A stretch of DNA of 64,000 nt from UBA7662 sp036787895 (GTDB lineage: Bacteria; Bacteroidota; Bacteroidia; UBA7662). The notes beneath the pieces are model-generated. The model did not search any database. It was not told the origin of the DNA and saw nothing but the letters and a program-made list of their open reading frames with translations. The stretch spans positions 1-64,000 of the forward strand of contig DAIQOK010000004.1 in assembly GCA_036787895.1 (NCBI GenBank), written 5' to 3'. The position numbers were made by a program, and so were the translations under genes. Of this stretch, positions 1 through 8,471 are shown in pieces. Position 1 is the stretch's first letter, and each line of letters opens with the position of its first letter.

Positions 1-646
1 AGCCTACACCTTTGGTCAGCTGAATAGATTCTATCCAGCTACCCGGCGTAAAATTCAGGCCATAATAACCCGACAAGCCCCGCACATCCGGCATATTTTC
101 GCGCTGTAGCTGGATATAGCTCCCCGATAAGCCCAGCATTTGAATTTGTTTCACACCGGTAACTGCATCGGTATAACTTACATCAACCGCAGGATTGGTT
201 TCGAAACTTTCACTCAGATTACAACAAGCTGCTTTAAAAAGCTCTTGTTCCGTCATAATCTGTGTTTTAATCGGGTTAATGGAAGAGATAAAAGTGCTTG
301 CTCTTTCCCCGCTAATTTCGACTACAGATAAATTCCGGGCATTTTTCAGGATAACCTTTACTTCCTGCTGCCGGGAAATGATAATAGTGTCGTTTTTATA
401 ACCTATATAACTAATTACCAATTTGGAACTACCCACTAAAACCGGCAAACTAAAAAATCCTTTGGCATCGGTAGTGGTCCCGCTTGTGCTTCCTAACCAA
501 TAAACATTAGCAGCTTCAAGCGGCTTCAAGCGGCCCTTGTCATCCTCTTCCAGAACAAAACCCTGCAACTGAGTTTGTGCTACTGCTTCTCGGTGTAGCA
601 GCAACAACCCCAACATGAATATGCTGAGGAAACAAATAAATCTCAC
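1..646 (-). CDS. TonB-dependent receptor, N-terminal part (runs off window)
   Basis: N-terminal ~215 residues of an outer-membrane TonB-dependent receptor; the barrel lies beyond base 1. Reading from a GTG at 644-646 gives MRFICFLS... followed by a hydrophobic signal peptide ending in EAVAQ, then a CarboxypepD_reg-like domain (about residues 27-100, with TTDAKGFFSLPV and LVISYIGYK) and the start of the plug domain (TEQELFKAACCNLSESFETNP, then QIQMLGLSG and GYYGLNF). GTG is preferred over the ATG at 614-616 because it leaves a charged residue before the hydrophobic core. It follows the HMA gene by 11 bp, so the two are probably co-transcribed. The plug with paired Cys before LSESFE is typical of Bacteroidota metal-linked receptors; a copper/heavy-metal role is inferred from the neighbours only. 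Confidence 0.9.
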   Translation of the reverse strand, partial: MRFICFLSIFMLGLLLLHREAVAQTQLQGFVLEEDDKGRLKPLEAANVYWLGSTSGTTTDAKGFFSLPVLVGSSKLVISYIGYKNDTIIISRQQEVKVILKNARNLSVVEISGERASTFISSINPIKTQIMTEQELFKAACCNLSESFETNPAVDVSYTDAVTGVKQIQMLGLSGSYIQLQRENMPDVRGLSGYYGLNFTPGSWIESIQLTKGVG

Positions 647-657
647 GACTAAAAAAT

Positions 658-1041
658 TTAATCGCTATGTGTATTGGGATTTTCTCGGTAAAGGCAGCAG
701 CCCGGCAGTTTGCTATAAACCGCAGTATCGGCTTTGGCTTTATCGGTATCATGACCCACAGCAGCTATTAATTTGTGCAATTCCTCTTCGCTTAGGATAC
801 GGGGATTGTATTTTATATAAACCTCTTTGGTATATCTATCCCAATCAGAAAAACTGATGCCCTTTACGTCAAGTGCCTTTTCGATGCGCTTTTCACACAT
901 GCCACAATTGCCGTAAACAATAAATTTTACCTCTGCTTTTTTGGGTGGTTTTTGGGCCGATGCAGCCCAGGAAATGGTCAGTAAAAGACCTAGAGTAACT
1001 AAAATATGTTGTGTTTTTATTAAAATTTTCATGGTTTTCAT
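658..1041 (-). CDS. Secreted heavy-metal-associated (HMA) domain protein
   Basis: Protein of 127 residues with a signal peptide (hydrophobic stretch ending in AASAQ at about residue 29) and one HMA/copper-chaperone-like domain: VKFIVYGNCGMCEKRIEKAL carries the CxxC metal site (GNCGMC, about residues 44-49), followed by the beta-alpha-beta pattern ISFSDWD...EVYIKYNP. The C-terminal tail has a further CC pair (LPGCC). It acts in the envelope, most likely binding Cu(I) or another soft metal. It lies between the HYC_CC_PP gene and a TonB receptor on the same strand, an arrangement expected for a metal uptake or handling operon. The exact metal cannot be read from sequence. Confidence 0.85.
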   Translation of the reverse strand: MKTMKILIKTQHILVTLGLLLTISWAASAQKPPKKAEVKFIVYGNCGMCEKRIEKALDVKGISFSDWDRYTKEVYIKYNPRILSEEELHKLIAAVGHDTDKAKADTAVYSKLPGCCLYRENPNTHSD

Positions 1042-1083
1042 TTTTAAAAATTAGCGTATAATGACGAAGAATTTATCGCCGGC

Positions 1084-1461
1084 CTATAATCTGAAAACCT
1101 GATTTCGTTTGTATGGCTTTTCCGGTGGCCCCCGGTTTTCCAGCGTTTCAGCCATAATAAATTGCCGGGTTCTGATCAACGTCATCGGTTCAATCTGAAT
1201 CACCGTATGAAAGAACGCTTGAAAAACGAAGGTTGCCGTGAGAAGATGTGTCGATTGTGTTTCAAGTAATTGTTGCTCTGAACGGCAGCAATCTTTTTCT
1301 GTCGTCGGCTCCGGACATATACAATGTGCCTCTTGCTGTAGAGCCAGACTTACCGCTTTCACACGACCAAGACAGTAATGCAGGTTGACAACCAGTCCTG
1401 TCGACGCCAAAAGATAAGCGGCGGCCAAAGTAGTAAATAGTATATGTTTCAGCGACAACAT
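1084..1461 (-). CDS. HYC_CC_PP family protein
   Basis: Small protein of 125 residues. The three motifs that name this Bacteroidota family are all visible: LHYCLG soon after an N-terminal membrane/signal segment (HILFTTLAAAYLLASTGLV), KDCCRS in the middle and RGPPEKP near the C-terminus; further Cys sit in HCICPEP. The ATG at 1459-1461 (MLSLKHILF) is chosen because it puts the hydrophobic segment at the N-terminus; the frame stays open upstream only with an unconvincing polar extension that would overlap the divergent gene. It heads the minus-strand HMA/TonB-receptor group. The biochemical function of the family is not established; Cys/His content and neighbours suggest a metal-related envelope role. 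Confidence 0.8.
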   Translation of the reverse strand: MLSLKHILFTTLAAAYLLASTGLVVNLHYCLGRVKAVSLALQQEAHCICPEPTTEKDCCRSEQQLLETQSTHLLTATFVFQAFFHTVIQIEPMTLIRTRQFIMAETLENRGPPEKPYKRNQVFRL

Positions 1462-1552
1462 CTTAGTATACAAATAACGCTCTTTTTTTGAAATAGTGCC
1501 ACTTACTCTGGCTTCGATGCTTATTTTCACCTTGAATTTCAAGTTCCCGGTT

Positions 1553-2173
1553 ATGAAAAAAGTCTCTATTTTCTTGCTGCTTTTATTGAGCAGCACTTTC
1601 AGTCAAGGTCAAATTTTTCAGCTCGGTCCACGCTTTGGTGTTAGTTCCTCCAATCTGAAAGTCGACCAGGTTACCAACGCTAACCTGCAAACCATCAGTC
1701 AATCGGATGCCCGGCTGGGATTTCATGCCGGAGTATACAGTAGAATAATGGTTTTGGGCTTTTATGTTCAGCCGGAAATGCTCTTTAGCTCCACAAGTTC
1801 AGAAATTGCTATCAGTTCGGCCAGCGGAACAACAGTTTCGCAAATGAATTTTGCGAAGTTAGATGTGCCCGTCATGGTTGGAAAGCGTTTTTTCCGTATT
1901 GCACGGGTGAATGCCGGTCCGGTTTTTTCTACGCTGCTAAAGGCCGATGTACGCCAGGGCAATATTACAGAAGATGTTTCAAGTCAATACAAAAGCGCTT
2001 CTGTGGGCTTTCAATTTGGCGTTGGTGTAGACTTATGGAAGTTGACTGCCGATTTAAAATACGAGGGTAGTTTTAGTGCCCTGAGCAACAGCGTTACCAT
2101 TCAAGGACAAAATTTTGCAGCAAGTACCCGACCCAGTCAGTTTATTCTTTCAGTTGGCTGGCGTCTATTTTAG
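1553..2173 (+). CDS. Outer-membrane beta-barrel protein (PorT-like, OMP_b-brl)
   Basis: Protein of 206 residues. MKKVSIFLLLLLSSTFSQGQ is a signal peptide; the mature part is built of alternating strands (FQLGPRFGVSSSNLKV, GFHAGVYSRIMVLGFYVQPEML, GFQFGVGVDLWKLTADLKYEG) and ends in FILSVGWRLF, a typical aromatic-terminated barrel. These fit the small 'outer membrane beta-barrel' / porin-family proteins of Bacteroidota. The ATG at 1553 is used rather than an upstream start because it begins at the signal peptide. It is divergent from the HYC_CC_PP gene with 91 bp between starts. Substrate unknown. Confidence 0.8.
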   Translation: MKKVSIFLLLLLSSTFSQGQIFQLGPRFGVSSSNLKVDQVTNANLQTISQSDARLGFHAGVYSRIMVLGFYVQPEMLFSSTSSEIAISSASGTTVSQMNFAKLDVPVMVGKRFFRIARVNAGPVFSTLLKADVRQGNITEDVSSQYKSASVGFQFGVGVDLWKLTADLKYEGSFSALSNSVTIQGQNFAASTRPSQFILSVGWRLF

Positions 2174-2225
2174 ATCCCGGAACCATTATACCTATTTGTA
2201 AGCAACGACCTCTTACCTTCGCACG

Positions 2226-3119
2226 ATGAATCAAAAAGTGCTGGTACATGGGTCGTTGTTTTTAACCGCATTGTTGTATGGAGGTTCTTATACCATTGCC
2301 AAAGAACTAATGCCGGCATGGATTGAGCCTTTTGGTTTTATTCTTTTGCGTGTCTGGATAGCGACCGCCTTTTTCTGGCTGGTCGACCCATTTATCCGAA
2401 AACACAGAGAAGTGCCGAGCCGACAAGATTTGGGTTTACTGGCCATTTGTGCTTTTTTTGGGGTTGCCGGTAATATGTTGCTCTTTTTCAAAGGACTAGC
2501 CAGCAGCTCTCCCATAAATGCTTCGGTGATTATGGTTACTTCTCCCATCTTTATTTTGGTAGTTGCGGCTTTTTACAAATCCGAAAAAATTAGTTGGCGC
2601 AAACTCCTTGGTATAGCACTTGGTACCGCCGGCGCCATTTTACTCATCGTGGCCACCCCTCAACATCTAAGCAATATAACCGCCAATAGCGCCTGGGGTA
2701 ATTTGATGGTTTTGATAAATGCCATCCTTTTTGCGACTTATCTCGTTTTAGTCCGGCCCCTCATGGCCCGCTATTCCACCTTTACTGTTGTTAAATGGGT
2801 GTTTTTATTCGGGAGTATGATGGTGCTGCCCTTTGGTTTATCAGAAGCACTTGCAGTAAAGTGGGCAGATTTTGGAACTACCCAATGGTCGGCTTTTACC
2901 TATATAATTATTGGCATTTCTATACTGGCCTACTGGCTTAATGCCTGGGCACTGAAGTTCGTCAATGCTTCGGTGGTAGGTACATATATTTACTTGCAAC
3001 CGGTACTTGCCACCCTCATTGCCATGATTTGGGGCAGGGATGTTTTACTACTCGAACAGGTCATTTTTGCTTTTATGATTTTTGCGGGCGTATATCTCGT
3101 GAGCGAGGCCCGGAATTAG
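2226..3119 (+). CDS. EamA/DMT-family transporter
   Basis: Inner-membrane protein of 297 residues with about ten transmembrane helices arranged as two EamA repeats (first half ending near SPIFILVVAAFY, second beginning near AWGNLMVLINAILFATYLVLVRP). Signature elements include LYGGSYTIAKELM at the N-terminus and VVGTYIYLQPVLATLIAMIWG in the second repeat. Members of the drug/metabolite transporter superfamily usually export metabolites or amino acids; the substrate cannot be assigned. A near-consensus -7 element (TACCTTCG, 2214-2221) lies 4 bp before the ATG, so the mRNA may be leaderless or nearly so. Confidence 0.88.
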   Translation: MNQKVLVHGSLFLTALLYGGSYTIAKELMPAWIEPFGFILLRVWIATAFFWLVDPFIRKHREVPSRQDLGLLAICAFFGVAGNMLLFFKGLASSSPINASVIMVTSPIFILVVAAFYKSEKISWRKLLGIALGTAGAILLIVATPQHLSNITANSAWGNLMVLINAILFATYLVLVRPLMARYSTFTVVKWVFLFGSMMVLPFGLSEALAVKWADFGTTQWSAFTYIIIGISILAYWLNAWALKFVNASVVGTYIYLQPVLATLIAMIWGRDVLLLEQVIFAFMIFAGVYLVSEARN

Positions 3120-3122
3120 TCT

Positions 3123-3130
3123 TACTTTTG
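3123..3130 (+). promoter_or_regulatory. Bacteroidota -7 element (TACTTTTG) before yicC
   Basis: TACTTTTG matches the TAnnTTTG -7 consensus exactly and lies 5 bp before the yicC ATG at 3136. No good TTTG -33 element is visible at the expected 19-21 bp distance. If used, transcription would start at or next to the start codon, giving a leaderless mRNA. Confidence 0.45.
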
Positions 3131-3135
3131 CACCC

Positions 3136-4002
3136 ATGATCAAATCAATGACTGGCTTCGGAAAAGCCACCGCGCAACTGCCCATCGGACAAGTCACTGT
3201 CGAAATCCGCTCGTTAAACAGCAAATTCCTCGATTTGACCATGCGCCTGGCCAAACCGGTACAAGATCGGGAGTACCAATTCCGGCAGCTCATCAACAGC
3301 ACCATTGAGCGGGGAAAAGTAACATTTAGCGTTAATATCGAAAAAATTGGTGCTGAAAAAGGTGGATTACTCAATCAAAACCTGATAAAAGCTTATTTTA
3401 AAGAACTCGAAGGCTTGGCGAAAGAGCTAAATCAGCCAACAGATATTTTATTAAGCAGCATTTTAAAACTCCCGGAAATTACCGGGGGAGATAACACGGC
3501 CAACGAAGACTGGTGGCCGGCCATGGAGAAATTGGTTCAGGACGCATTATTGGCGTTTGATCTGTTCAGGCAAACCGAAGGCCAGCAAACAGGTGCAGAT
3601 ATGCTGATTTCCACCGACCGGATTCTTAGCGCGCTCGCCAAAATCGACCCCTTTGAACAAGAACGCATCGATGCGATTCGAAAGCGAATCAAAAATGGTT
3701 TGGAGACCTTCATCGAAGAAGAAAAAATTGACCAGAACCGTTTTGAGCAAGAGCTTATCTTTTACCTCGAAAAATTAGATGTTTCTGAAGAAAAACAACG
3801 TCTGCGACAGCATTGCGATTTTTTCAAAAACAGCCTTTCCGACAAAGCTGGTGGGAAAAAGCTTGGATTCATCGCCCAGGAAATGGGCCGTGAAATCAAT
3901 ACGCTCGGCTCAAAATGTAATCATGTCGAAATCCAGAAATTGGTCGTCGATATGAAAAATGAACTCGAAAAAATCAAAGAACAGGTTTTGAACGTTTTAT
4001 AA
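3136..4002 (+). CDS. YicC/YloC-family endoribonuclease
   Basis: Protein of 288 residues starting MIKSMTGFGKA, the diagnostic N-terminus of the YicC family. The N-terminal YicC-like domain contains VTVEIRSLNSKFLDLTMRLP-like sequence (EIRSLNSKFLDL), and the C-terminal DUF1732 region contains GGKKLGFIAQEMGREINTLGSKCN and VDMKNELEKIKEQVLNVL. Family members are cytoplasmic endoribonucleases acting on RNA (YicC and YloC shown active). It is directly followed by gmk and nadD; the yicC-gmk-nadD order is common in Bacteroidota and suggests one transcript. Confidence 0.93.
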   Translation: MIKSMTGFGKATAQLPIGQVTVEIRSLNSKFLDLTMRLAKPVQDREYQFRQLINSTIERGKVTFSVNIEKIGAEKGGLLNQNLIKAYFKELEGLAKELNQPTDILLSSILKLPEITGGDNTANEDWWPAMEKLVQDALLAFDLFRQTEGQQTGADMLISTDRILSALAKIDPFEQERIDAIRKRIKNGLETFIEEEKIDQNRFEQELIFYLEKLDVSEEKQRLRQHCDFFKNSLSDKAGGKKLGFIAQEMGREINTLGSKCNHVEIQKLVVDMKNELEKIKEQVLNVL

Positions 4003-4005
4003 TTC

Positions 4006-4572
4006 GTGGCAGGTCGTTTACTCATATTTTCAGCACCTTCTGGATCGGGCAAGACTACCCTGGTTCACCATCTGCTGCGTCAGTTTCCCAATATTCAGTT
4101 TAGCATCAGCGCTACCAGTCGGGAAAGAAGGGCTTACGAAACCGATGGTAAAGACTACTATTTTCTAAGTACTGAACGCTTTCGCCAAAAAATAGCCGCG
4201 GGTGACTTTGTGGAGTGGGAAGAGGTTTATCCCGGCACTTATTATGGTACCTTAAAAAGTGAAGTTAATCGTATACTGGAACAAGGCAATGCTGTAATTT
4301 TTGATATAGACGTACAAGGTGGATTAAACATCAAAAAACAATATGGGCCGAAGGCCCTCGCGGTTTTTGTAAAAGTGGCCTCCATTGAAATTCTCCGTGA
4401 ACGACTCATTGGCAGGAATACAGAAAGCCCCGAAAAACTGGCCATGCGATTAGCTAAGGCAGAAGAAGAAATGCGTTACGAAAACGCCTTTGATGTGGTC
4501 ATCGTGAATAATGAACTGGAAGCGGCAAAAAAAGAAGCCGTTCAACTCATCAGCCAATTTTTAAGGAGCTAA
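4006..4572 (+). CDS. gmk: Guanylate kinase
   Basis: Protein of 188 residues, normal for the family. Phosphorylates GMP to GDP in the cytoplasm. Walker A loop SAPSGSGKTT at residues 9-18; GMP-binding region SATSRERRAYETDGKDYYFLS; lid and conserved IDVQGGLNIKK and RLIGRNTESPE follow. The start is GTG at 4006, 3 bp after the yicC stop; no upstream ATG exists in frame. The stop at 4570-4572 abuts the nadD ATG, so translation is probably coupled. Confidence 0.96.
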   Translation: MAGRLLIFSAPSGSGKTTLVHHLLRQFPNIQFSISATSRERRAYETDGKDYYFLSTERFRQKIAAGDFVEWEEVYPGTYYGTLKSEVNRILEQGNAVIFDIDVQGGLNIKKQYGPKALAVFVKVASIEILRERLIGRNTESPEKLAMRLAKAEEEMRYENAFDVVIVNNELEAAKKEAVQLISQFLRS

Positions 4573-5148
4573 ATGCGGGAAATCGGGCTTTATTTCGGGA
4601 CTTTTAATCCCATCCACACCGGTCATCTTATACTGGCCAATCACTTTGCATATCGGGCTGGTTTAGATGAGGTTTGGTTGGTAGTGACACCACAAAGTCC
4701 TTTCAAAACCAGAAACACCCTGCTTGATCAATATCATCGACTCGACTTAGTTCACAGGGCCATTGCAGGCAACGATCGTTTACGAGCCAGTGATATAGAA
4801 TTCAAACTTAGCGCACCTCACTATACGGTAAATACACTGATTCATTTGCAGGAGAAATTTTCTGATCATCGATTTTCAATCATTATGGGCGAGGATAATT
4901 TGTCAAGTCTTCAAAAATGGAAGAATTACGAATATCTCTTAGACAACCACAAGATTCTGGTCTATCCTCGTATCATCCAGGAAAAAGCCGCTTTACTTCA
5001 ACACCCATCCGTTAAGCTGGTGGATGCACCACGTTTGGAAATCTCTTCAAGCAATATTCGCGAGTTACTCAAATCAGGCAGCTCAGTTCGTTATCTGCTT
5101 CCTGAGAGTATACACGATTATGTGGTTAGCGAGCAATTTTATCGTTAA
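4573..5148 (+). CDS. nadD: Nicotinate-nucleotide adenylyltransferase
   Basis: Protein of 191 residues converting nicotinate mononucleotide and ATP to deamido-NAD. The nucleotidyltransferase signature GLYFGTFNPIHTGHL (residues 5-19) with the HxGH site is at the N-terminus; LEISSSNIRELL near the C-terminus is the second conserved ATP-site motif (ISSSxIR). ATG immediately follows the gmk stop. With nadA at 5538 and nadB at 18843 most of the de novo NAD route is present in this window (nadC not seen). Confidence 0.95.
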   Translation: MREIGLYFGTFNPIHTGHLILANHFAYRAGLDEVWLVVTPQSPFKTRNTLLDQYHRLDLVHRAIAGNDRLRASDIEFKLSAPHYTVNTLIHLQEKFSDHRFSIIMGEDNLSSLQKWKNYEYLLDNHKILVYPRIIQEKAALLQHPSVKLVDAPRLEISSSNIRELLKSGSSVRYLLPESIHDYVVSEQFYR

Positions 5149-5537
5149 TTCTCTTATCCACATTTTTATACAGTGCAGCTTAAAAGCTGTGTATTGCGCT
5201 GTATAAGCCGTGCATAAAGCTGCTCTTTCCTTGATTTTTGGAAAACAACCAAATATTTATGCCTTTTTAAATCGTAAAAAGTGAACAAGCCGTTTGATGT
5301 ACACATTTCATTCACAGAAATTTCTAAAAAACACTGGTGTACAAGCCTCGTCCACATTTGTGGATAAGAGACGCAATACCGCCAAAAAAGAGGAACTTTG
5401 CCTTTAAATGGCTGTTGACAATTAGGCTTTGCAAGTGAACATCGATATACGCAAGTCGTATTTCAGAAGAATATCCACCTTTGCACAGCCCTAACCATAA
5501 CAACCAATATTTTAAATACTTTATTAAAAGGAAAAAG
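5149..5537. other. Gene-free interval with DnaA boxes (nadD-nadA)
   Basis: This 389 bp AT-rich interval holds no convincing gene. It contains TTATCCACA at 5154-5162 and its reverse complement TGTGGATAA at 5359-5367, both perfect DnaA 9-mers; a third copy (5564-5572) lies just inside nadA. The second box sits in a small inverted repeat (TCCACATTTGTGGA, 5351-5364). A weak -7 element (CACCTTTG, 5476-5483) may drive nadA. Whether this is an origin, a DnaA-titrating site or a DnaA-regulated promoter cannot be decided here. Confidence 0.5.
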
Positions 5538-6548
5538 ATGTTGAACGAAATGCTTGAAAAAGCTGTGGATAAGCTGCCTCTTTTAGGATATCTGGATGTA
5601 GAGGTTGACCCTACTTTGCATTTGGTAGAGGAAATCAATCGACTGAAAAAAGAAAAGAATGCCGTGCTGCTGGCACATTATTATCAAACCGGCGATATAC
5701 AGGATGTTGCAGATTATATTGGCGACAGTCTTGGTTTATCGCAGCAAGCAGCAGCAACTCAAGCAGATATTATCCTTTTTGCAGGGGTACACTTCATGGC
5801 CGAAACAGCCAAAATTTTATCTCCTCAAAAAAAGGTGTTGTTGCCCGACTTGAAAGCAGGCTGTTCGTTGGCCGACAGTACCCCGGCTGATTTATTTCGG
5901 AAATTTAAAGCCGACCATCCCGATCATATTGTTATTACCTATGTCAACTGCAGTGCTGAAATCAAGGCGCTCTCCGATATTATTTGTACATCAAGTAATG
6001 CCGTTCAAATCGTTGAAAGTCTACCATTAAATCAGCAGATTATTTTTGCTCCGGATAAAAATCTGGGTGCTTATATCTCCAAAAAAACCGGGAGAGCTAT
6101 GGTACTTTGGAATGGCTCCTGTATGGTTCATGAGATTTTTTCGATGGAAAAAATTCTTCAACTGCGCCTGGATCATCCTGAAGCCTCGTTTATTGCTCAT
6201 CCTGAATGTGAAGCAGAAATTTTGCAAATGGCAGATTTTATTGGATCAACAACTGCTTTATTGAATTATGCCGTAAAAAGTGACAAATCAACTTTTATTG
6301 TAGCCACCGAAGCAGGAATTCTGCATCAAATGGAAAAAGCAGCACCTGGAAAAACCTTTATTCCTGCTCCTCCGAATAATCATTGTGCGTGTAATGATTG
6401 TCCGCATATGAAAAAGAATACACTCGAAAAAGTTTATCTGGCGCTTAAATATGAGCAACCGGAGTTGTTGATGGAAGAAAATTTACGGTTACGGGCTTTG
6501 AAGCCTATTCAACGTATGCTAGACTTATCGGCAAGTTTCGGACTTTAA
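5538..6548 (+). CDS. nadA: Quinolinate synthase
   Basis: Protein of 336 residues that condenses iminoaspartate (from NadB) with dihydroxyacetone phosphate to quinolinate; a [4Fe-4S] enzyme. Visible motifs: AHYYQTGDIQDVADYIGDSLGLSQ, LPDLKAGCSLAD, YVNCSAEIKA, WNGSCMVHE, AHPEC and HCACNDCPHMKKNTLEK, which together hold the cluster cysteines and substrate histidines. The ATG at 5538 (MLNEMLEK) is chosen because it lies 8 bp after an A/G-rich stretch and matches family length; an upstream in-frame start would add a polar 19-residue tail. The third DnaA box of this locus lies within its codons 9-12. Confidence 0.95.
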   Translation: MLNEMLEKAVDKLPLLGYLDVEVDPTLHLVEEINRLKKEKNAVLLAHYYQTGDIQDVADYIGDSLGLSQQAAATQADIILFAGVHFMAETAKILSPQKKVLLPDLKAGCSLADSTPADLFRKFKADHPDHIVITYVNCSAEIKALSDIICTSSNAVQIVESLPLNQQIIFAPDKNLGAYISKKTGRAMVLWNGSCMVHEIFSMEKILQLRLDHPEASFIAHPECEAEILQMADFIGSTTALLNYAVKSDKSTFIVATEAGILHQMEKAAPGKTFIPAPPNNHCACNDCPHMKKNTLEKVYLALKYEQPELLMEENLRLRALKPIQRMLDLSASFGL

Positions 6549-6564
6549 TTCAGATATTGGAGTT

Positions 6565-7710
6565 ATGTTCCTTACCAAACTACCTAATACCGGCGACAGT
6601 ATTTTTTCTGTCATGACGCGTTTGGCTCATGCGCACAAGGCTATTAATCTGGCTCAGGGTTTTCCTGATTTTCAACCTGACCCTGCATTAATGGAATTAG
6701 TAAGTGAAGGAATGAAATCAGGACAGAATCAGTATGCGCCTATGCCGGGTTTATTATCACTGCGGGAACAAATTGCAGTAAAAACGCGTACCTGCTATAA
6801 ACAAAAACTTGATCCAGAAGCAGAAATTACCATTACAGCGGGGGCAACTCAGGGGATATTCACAGCAATAGCCGCATTTGTAGCACCCGATCAAGAGGTC
6901 ATTTGTTTCGATCCGGCATATGATTGTTATGCTCCGGCCATTAAGGTTCAAAGTGCGAGACCCATTCATATCCCTATGTACTGGGATGGTAAGCTATTCA
7001 AATATGATTGGGATCAATTGCGGGCAAGGATAAATACCCGAACTCGTATGGTAATTTTAAACAATCCTCACAACCCAACAGGCGTAGTTTTACTTCAATC
7101 CGACTTGGATAAGTTAGCTGATTTACTGCGAAATACTGAAATCGTAGTACTAGCGGATGAAGTCTATGAACATATGGTTTTTGACAAAAAAACACATCTT
7201 TCTATGTTGACCCATCCGGAGTTAAGAGAAAGGACAGTTGTTGTTTCTTCTTTCGGTAAAACCTACCACAGTACAGGTTGGAAAATTGGCTATGTCATGG
7301 CTACTGAGAAATTAAGCAGGGAGTTCAGAAAGGTTCATCAGTTTAATGTGTTTTCAGTAAATACACCAATGCAATGGGCATATGCTGAATTTATGAAGGT
7401 GGATAAGAGCTATGAGAAACTTGCTGATTTTTACCAGCAAAAGAGAGATTATTTTCTAAAGCAGCTAGCAGGAAGTCGTTTTAATTTTGTTCCTACGGCC
7501 TCTACTTATTTTCAGTTGGCCAGTTATCATGGCATTAGTGAACAAAATGATATGGTTTTTACTGAATGGCTGGTAAAAGAAAAAGGATTGGCACTTATTC
7601 CGCTCTCGCCTTTTGTACAAGGCAATAAAGTAGTTTCCTTGGTTCGATTCTGCTTTGCAAAAAATGAAGATACATTAAAAAAAGCGGCGGAGGTAATATG
7701 CGGAATTTGA
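6565..7710 (+). CDS. Methionine/glutamine-type aminotransferase (PLP fold I)
   Basis: Protein of 381 residues of class I/II aminotransferases, closest in pattern to YbdL and kynurenine/glutamine transaminase K. Features: NLAQGFPDFQPDP at the N-terminus, NQYAPMPGLLSLRE, TAGATQGIF, the NNPHNPTG loop, ADEVYEHMVFD, and the PLP-binding lysine in SSFGKTYHSTGWKIGY (K about 232); C-terminal LVRFCFAK supplies the carboxylate-binding Arg. It overlaps the following omega-amidase gene by 13 bp. The pair fits transamination of 2-keto-4-methylthiobutyrate with glutamine followed by deamidation of the resulting ketoglutaramate. The substrate is inferred from family and neighbour. Confidence 0.88.
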   Translation: MFLTKLPNTGDSIFSVMTRLAHAHKAINLAQGFPDFQPDPALMELVSEGMKSGQNQYAPMPGLLSLREQIAVKTRTCYKQKLDPEAEITITAGATQGIFTAIAAFVAPDQEVICFDPAYDCYAPAIKVQSARPIHIPMYWDGKLFKYDWDQLRARINTRTRMVILNNPHNPTGVVLLQSDLDKLADLLRNTEIVVLADEVYEHMVFDKKTHLSMLTHPELRERTVVVSSFGKTYHSTGWKIGYVMATEKLSREFRKVHQFNVFSVNTPMQWAYAEFMKVDKSYEKLADFYQQKRDYFLKQLAGSRFNFVPTASTYFQLASYHGISEQNDMVFTEWLVKEKGLALIPLSPFVQGNKVVSLVRFCFAKNEDTLKKAAEVICGI

Positions 7711-8471
7711 AAGTAGTATTGGTTCAAACCGACTTAATCTGGGAAGATAAAGTTCAGAATATAAATAAGATAGAGCAATTAATTAAAAGTATTGCTATTG
7801 ATACAGATTTGATTGTTTTGCCCGAAATGTTTAGTTCCGGTTTCAGTATGCAAGCCGATAAAACAGCGACTACCATGGATGGTGATGTGGTTGGTTGGAT
7901 GCAAAGTTTGGCTACAAACTATCGTTGTATGGTTGTAGGAAGTTTGGCAATTACGGAGGCAAATAAATATTACAATCGTTTATTGCTGGTGTCGGAAGAT
8001 GGCGTTCAAGCCCAGTATGATAAAAGACATTTATTTAGTTTAGCTGGTGAAAACAAAGTTTTTACTGCGGGTAATGAAATTTTAATTTGTCCAGTCGCGG
8101 GATGGCGGATCCATTTTCAAATTTGTTATGATTTGCGATTTCCGGTTTGGGCCAGGAACCAGGATAACTACGATCTGCTAATTAATATCGCCAATTGGCC
8201 AGCGAGAAGGATCTATGCCTGGAATCAGCTGCTGATCGCCAGGGCAATCGAAAACCAGAGTTATGTAATTGGGGTTAATCGTATTGGAAAAGATGGTCAT
8301 GATATTTTACATACCGGTGAGTCTTGTGTAGTTGGTCCTATGGGTGAACTAATTTGGCAAGCTGGGGAGGAAGTTACAGTGAAGTCGGTTGAGTTGTCGG
8401 CTGACTATTTACTTGAAACCAGAGAAAAGTTGCCTTTTCTACGGGATAGAGATAATTTTGAATTCAAATGA
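7698..8471 (+). CDS. Nitrilase-superfamily omega-amidase (YafV-like)
   Basis: Protein of 257 residues with the nitrilase catalytic triad: Glu43 in LPEMFSSGF, Lys109 in YDKRHLFS and Cys143 in FQICYDLRFP. This combination and the length fit omega-amidases that hydrolyse alpha-ketoglutaramate or ketosuccinamate. The start codon lies inside the aminotransferase gene (13 bp overlap), giving strong evidence for coupled expression and a joint pathway. Cytoplasmic; no signal peptide. Confidence 0.9.
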   Translation: MRNLKVVLVQTDLIWEDKVQNINKIEQLIKSIAIDTDLIVLPEMFSSGFSMQADKTATTMDGDVVGWMQSLATNYRCMVVGSLAITEANKYYNRLLLVSEDGVQAQYDKRHLFSLAGENKVFTAGNEILICPVAGWRIHFQICYDLRFPVWARNQDNYDLLINIANWPARRIYAWNQLLIARAIENQSYVIGVNRIGKDGHDILHTGESCVVGPMGELIWQAGEEVTVKSVELSADYLLETREKLPFLRDRDNFEFK

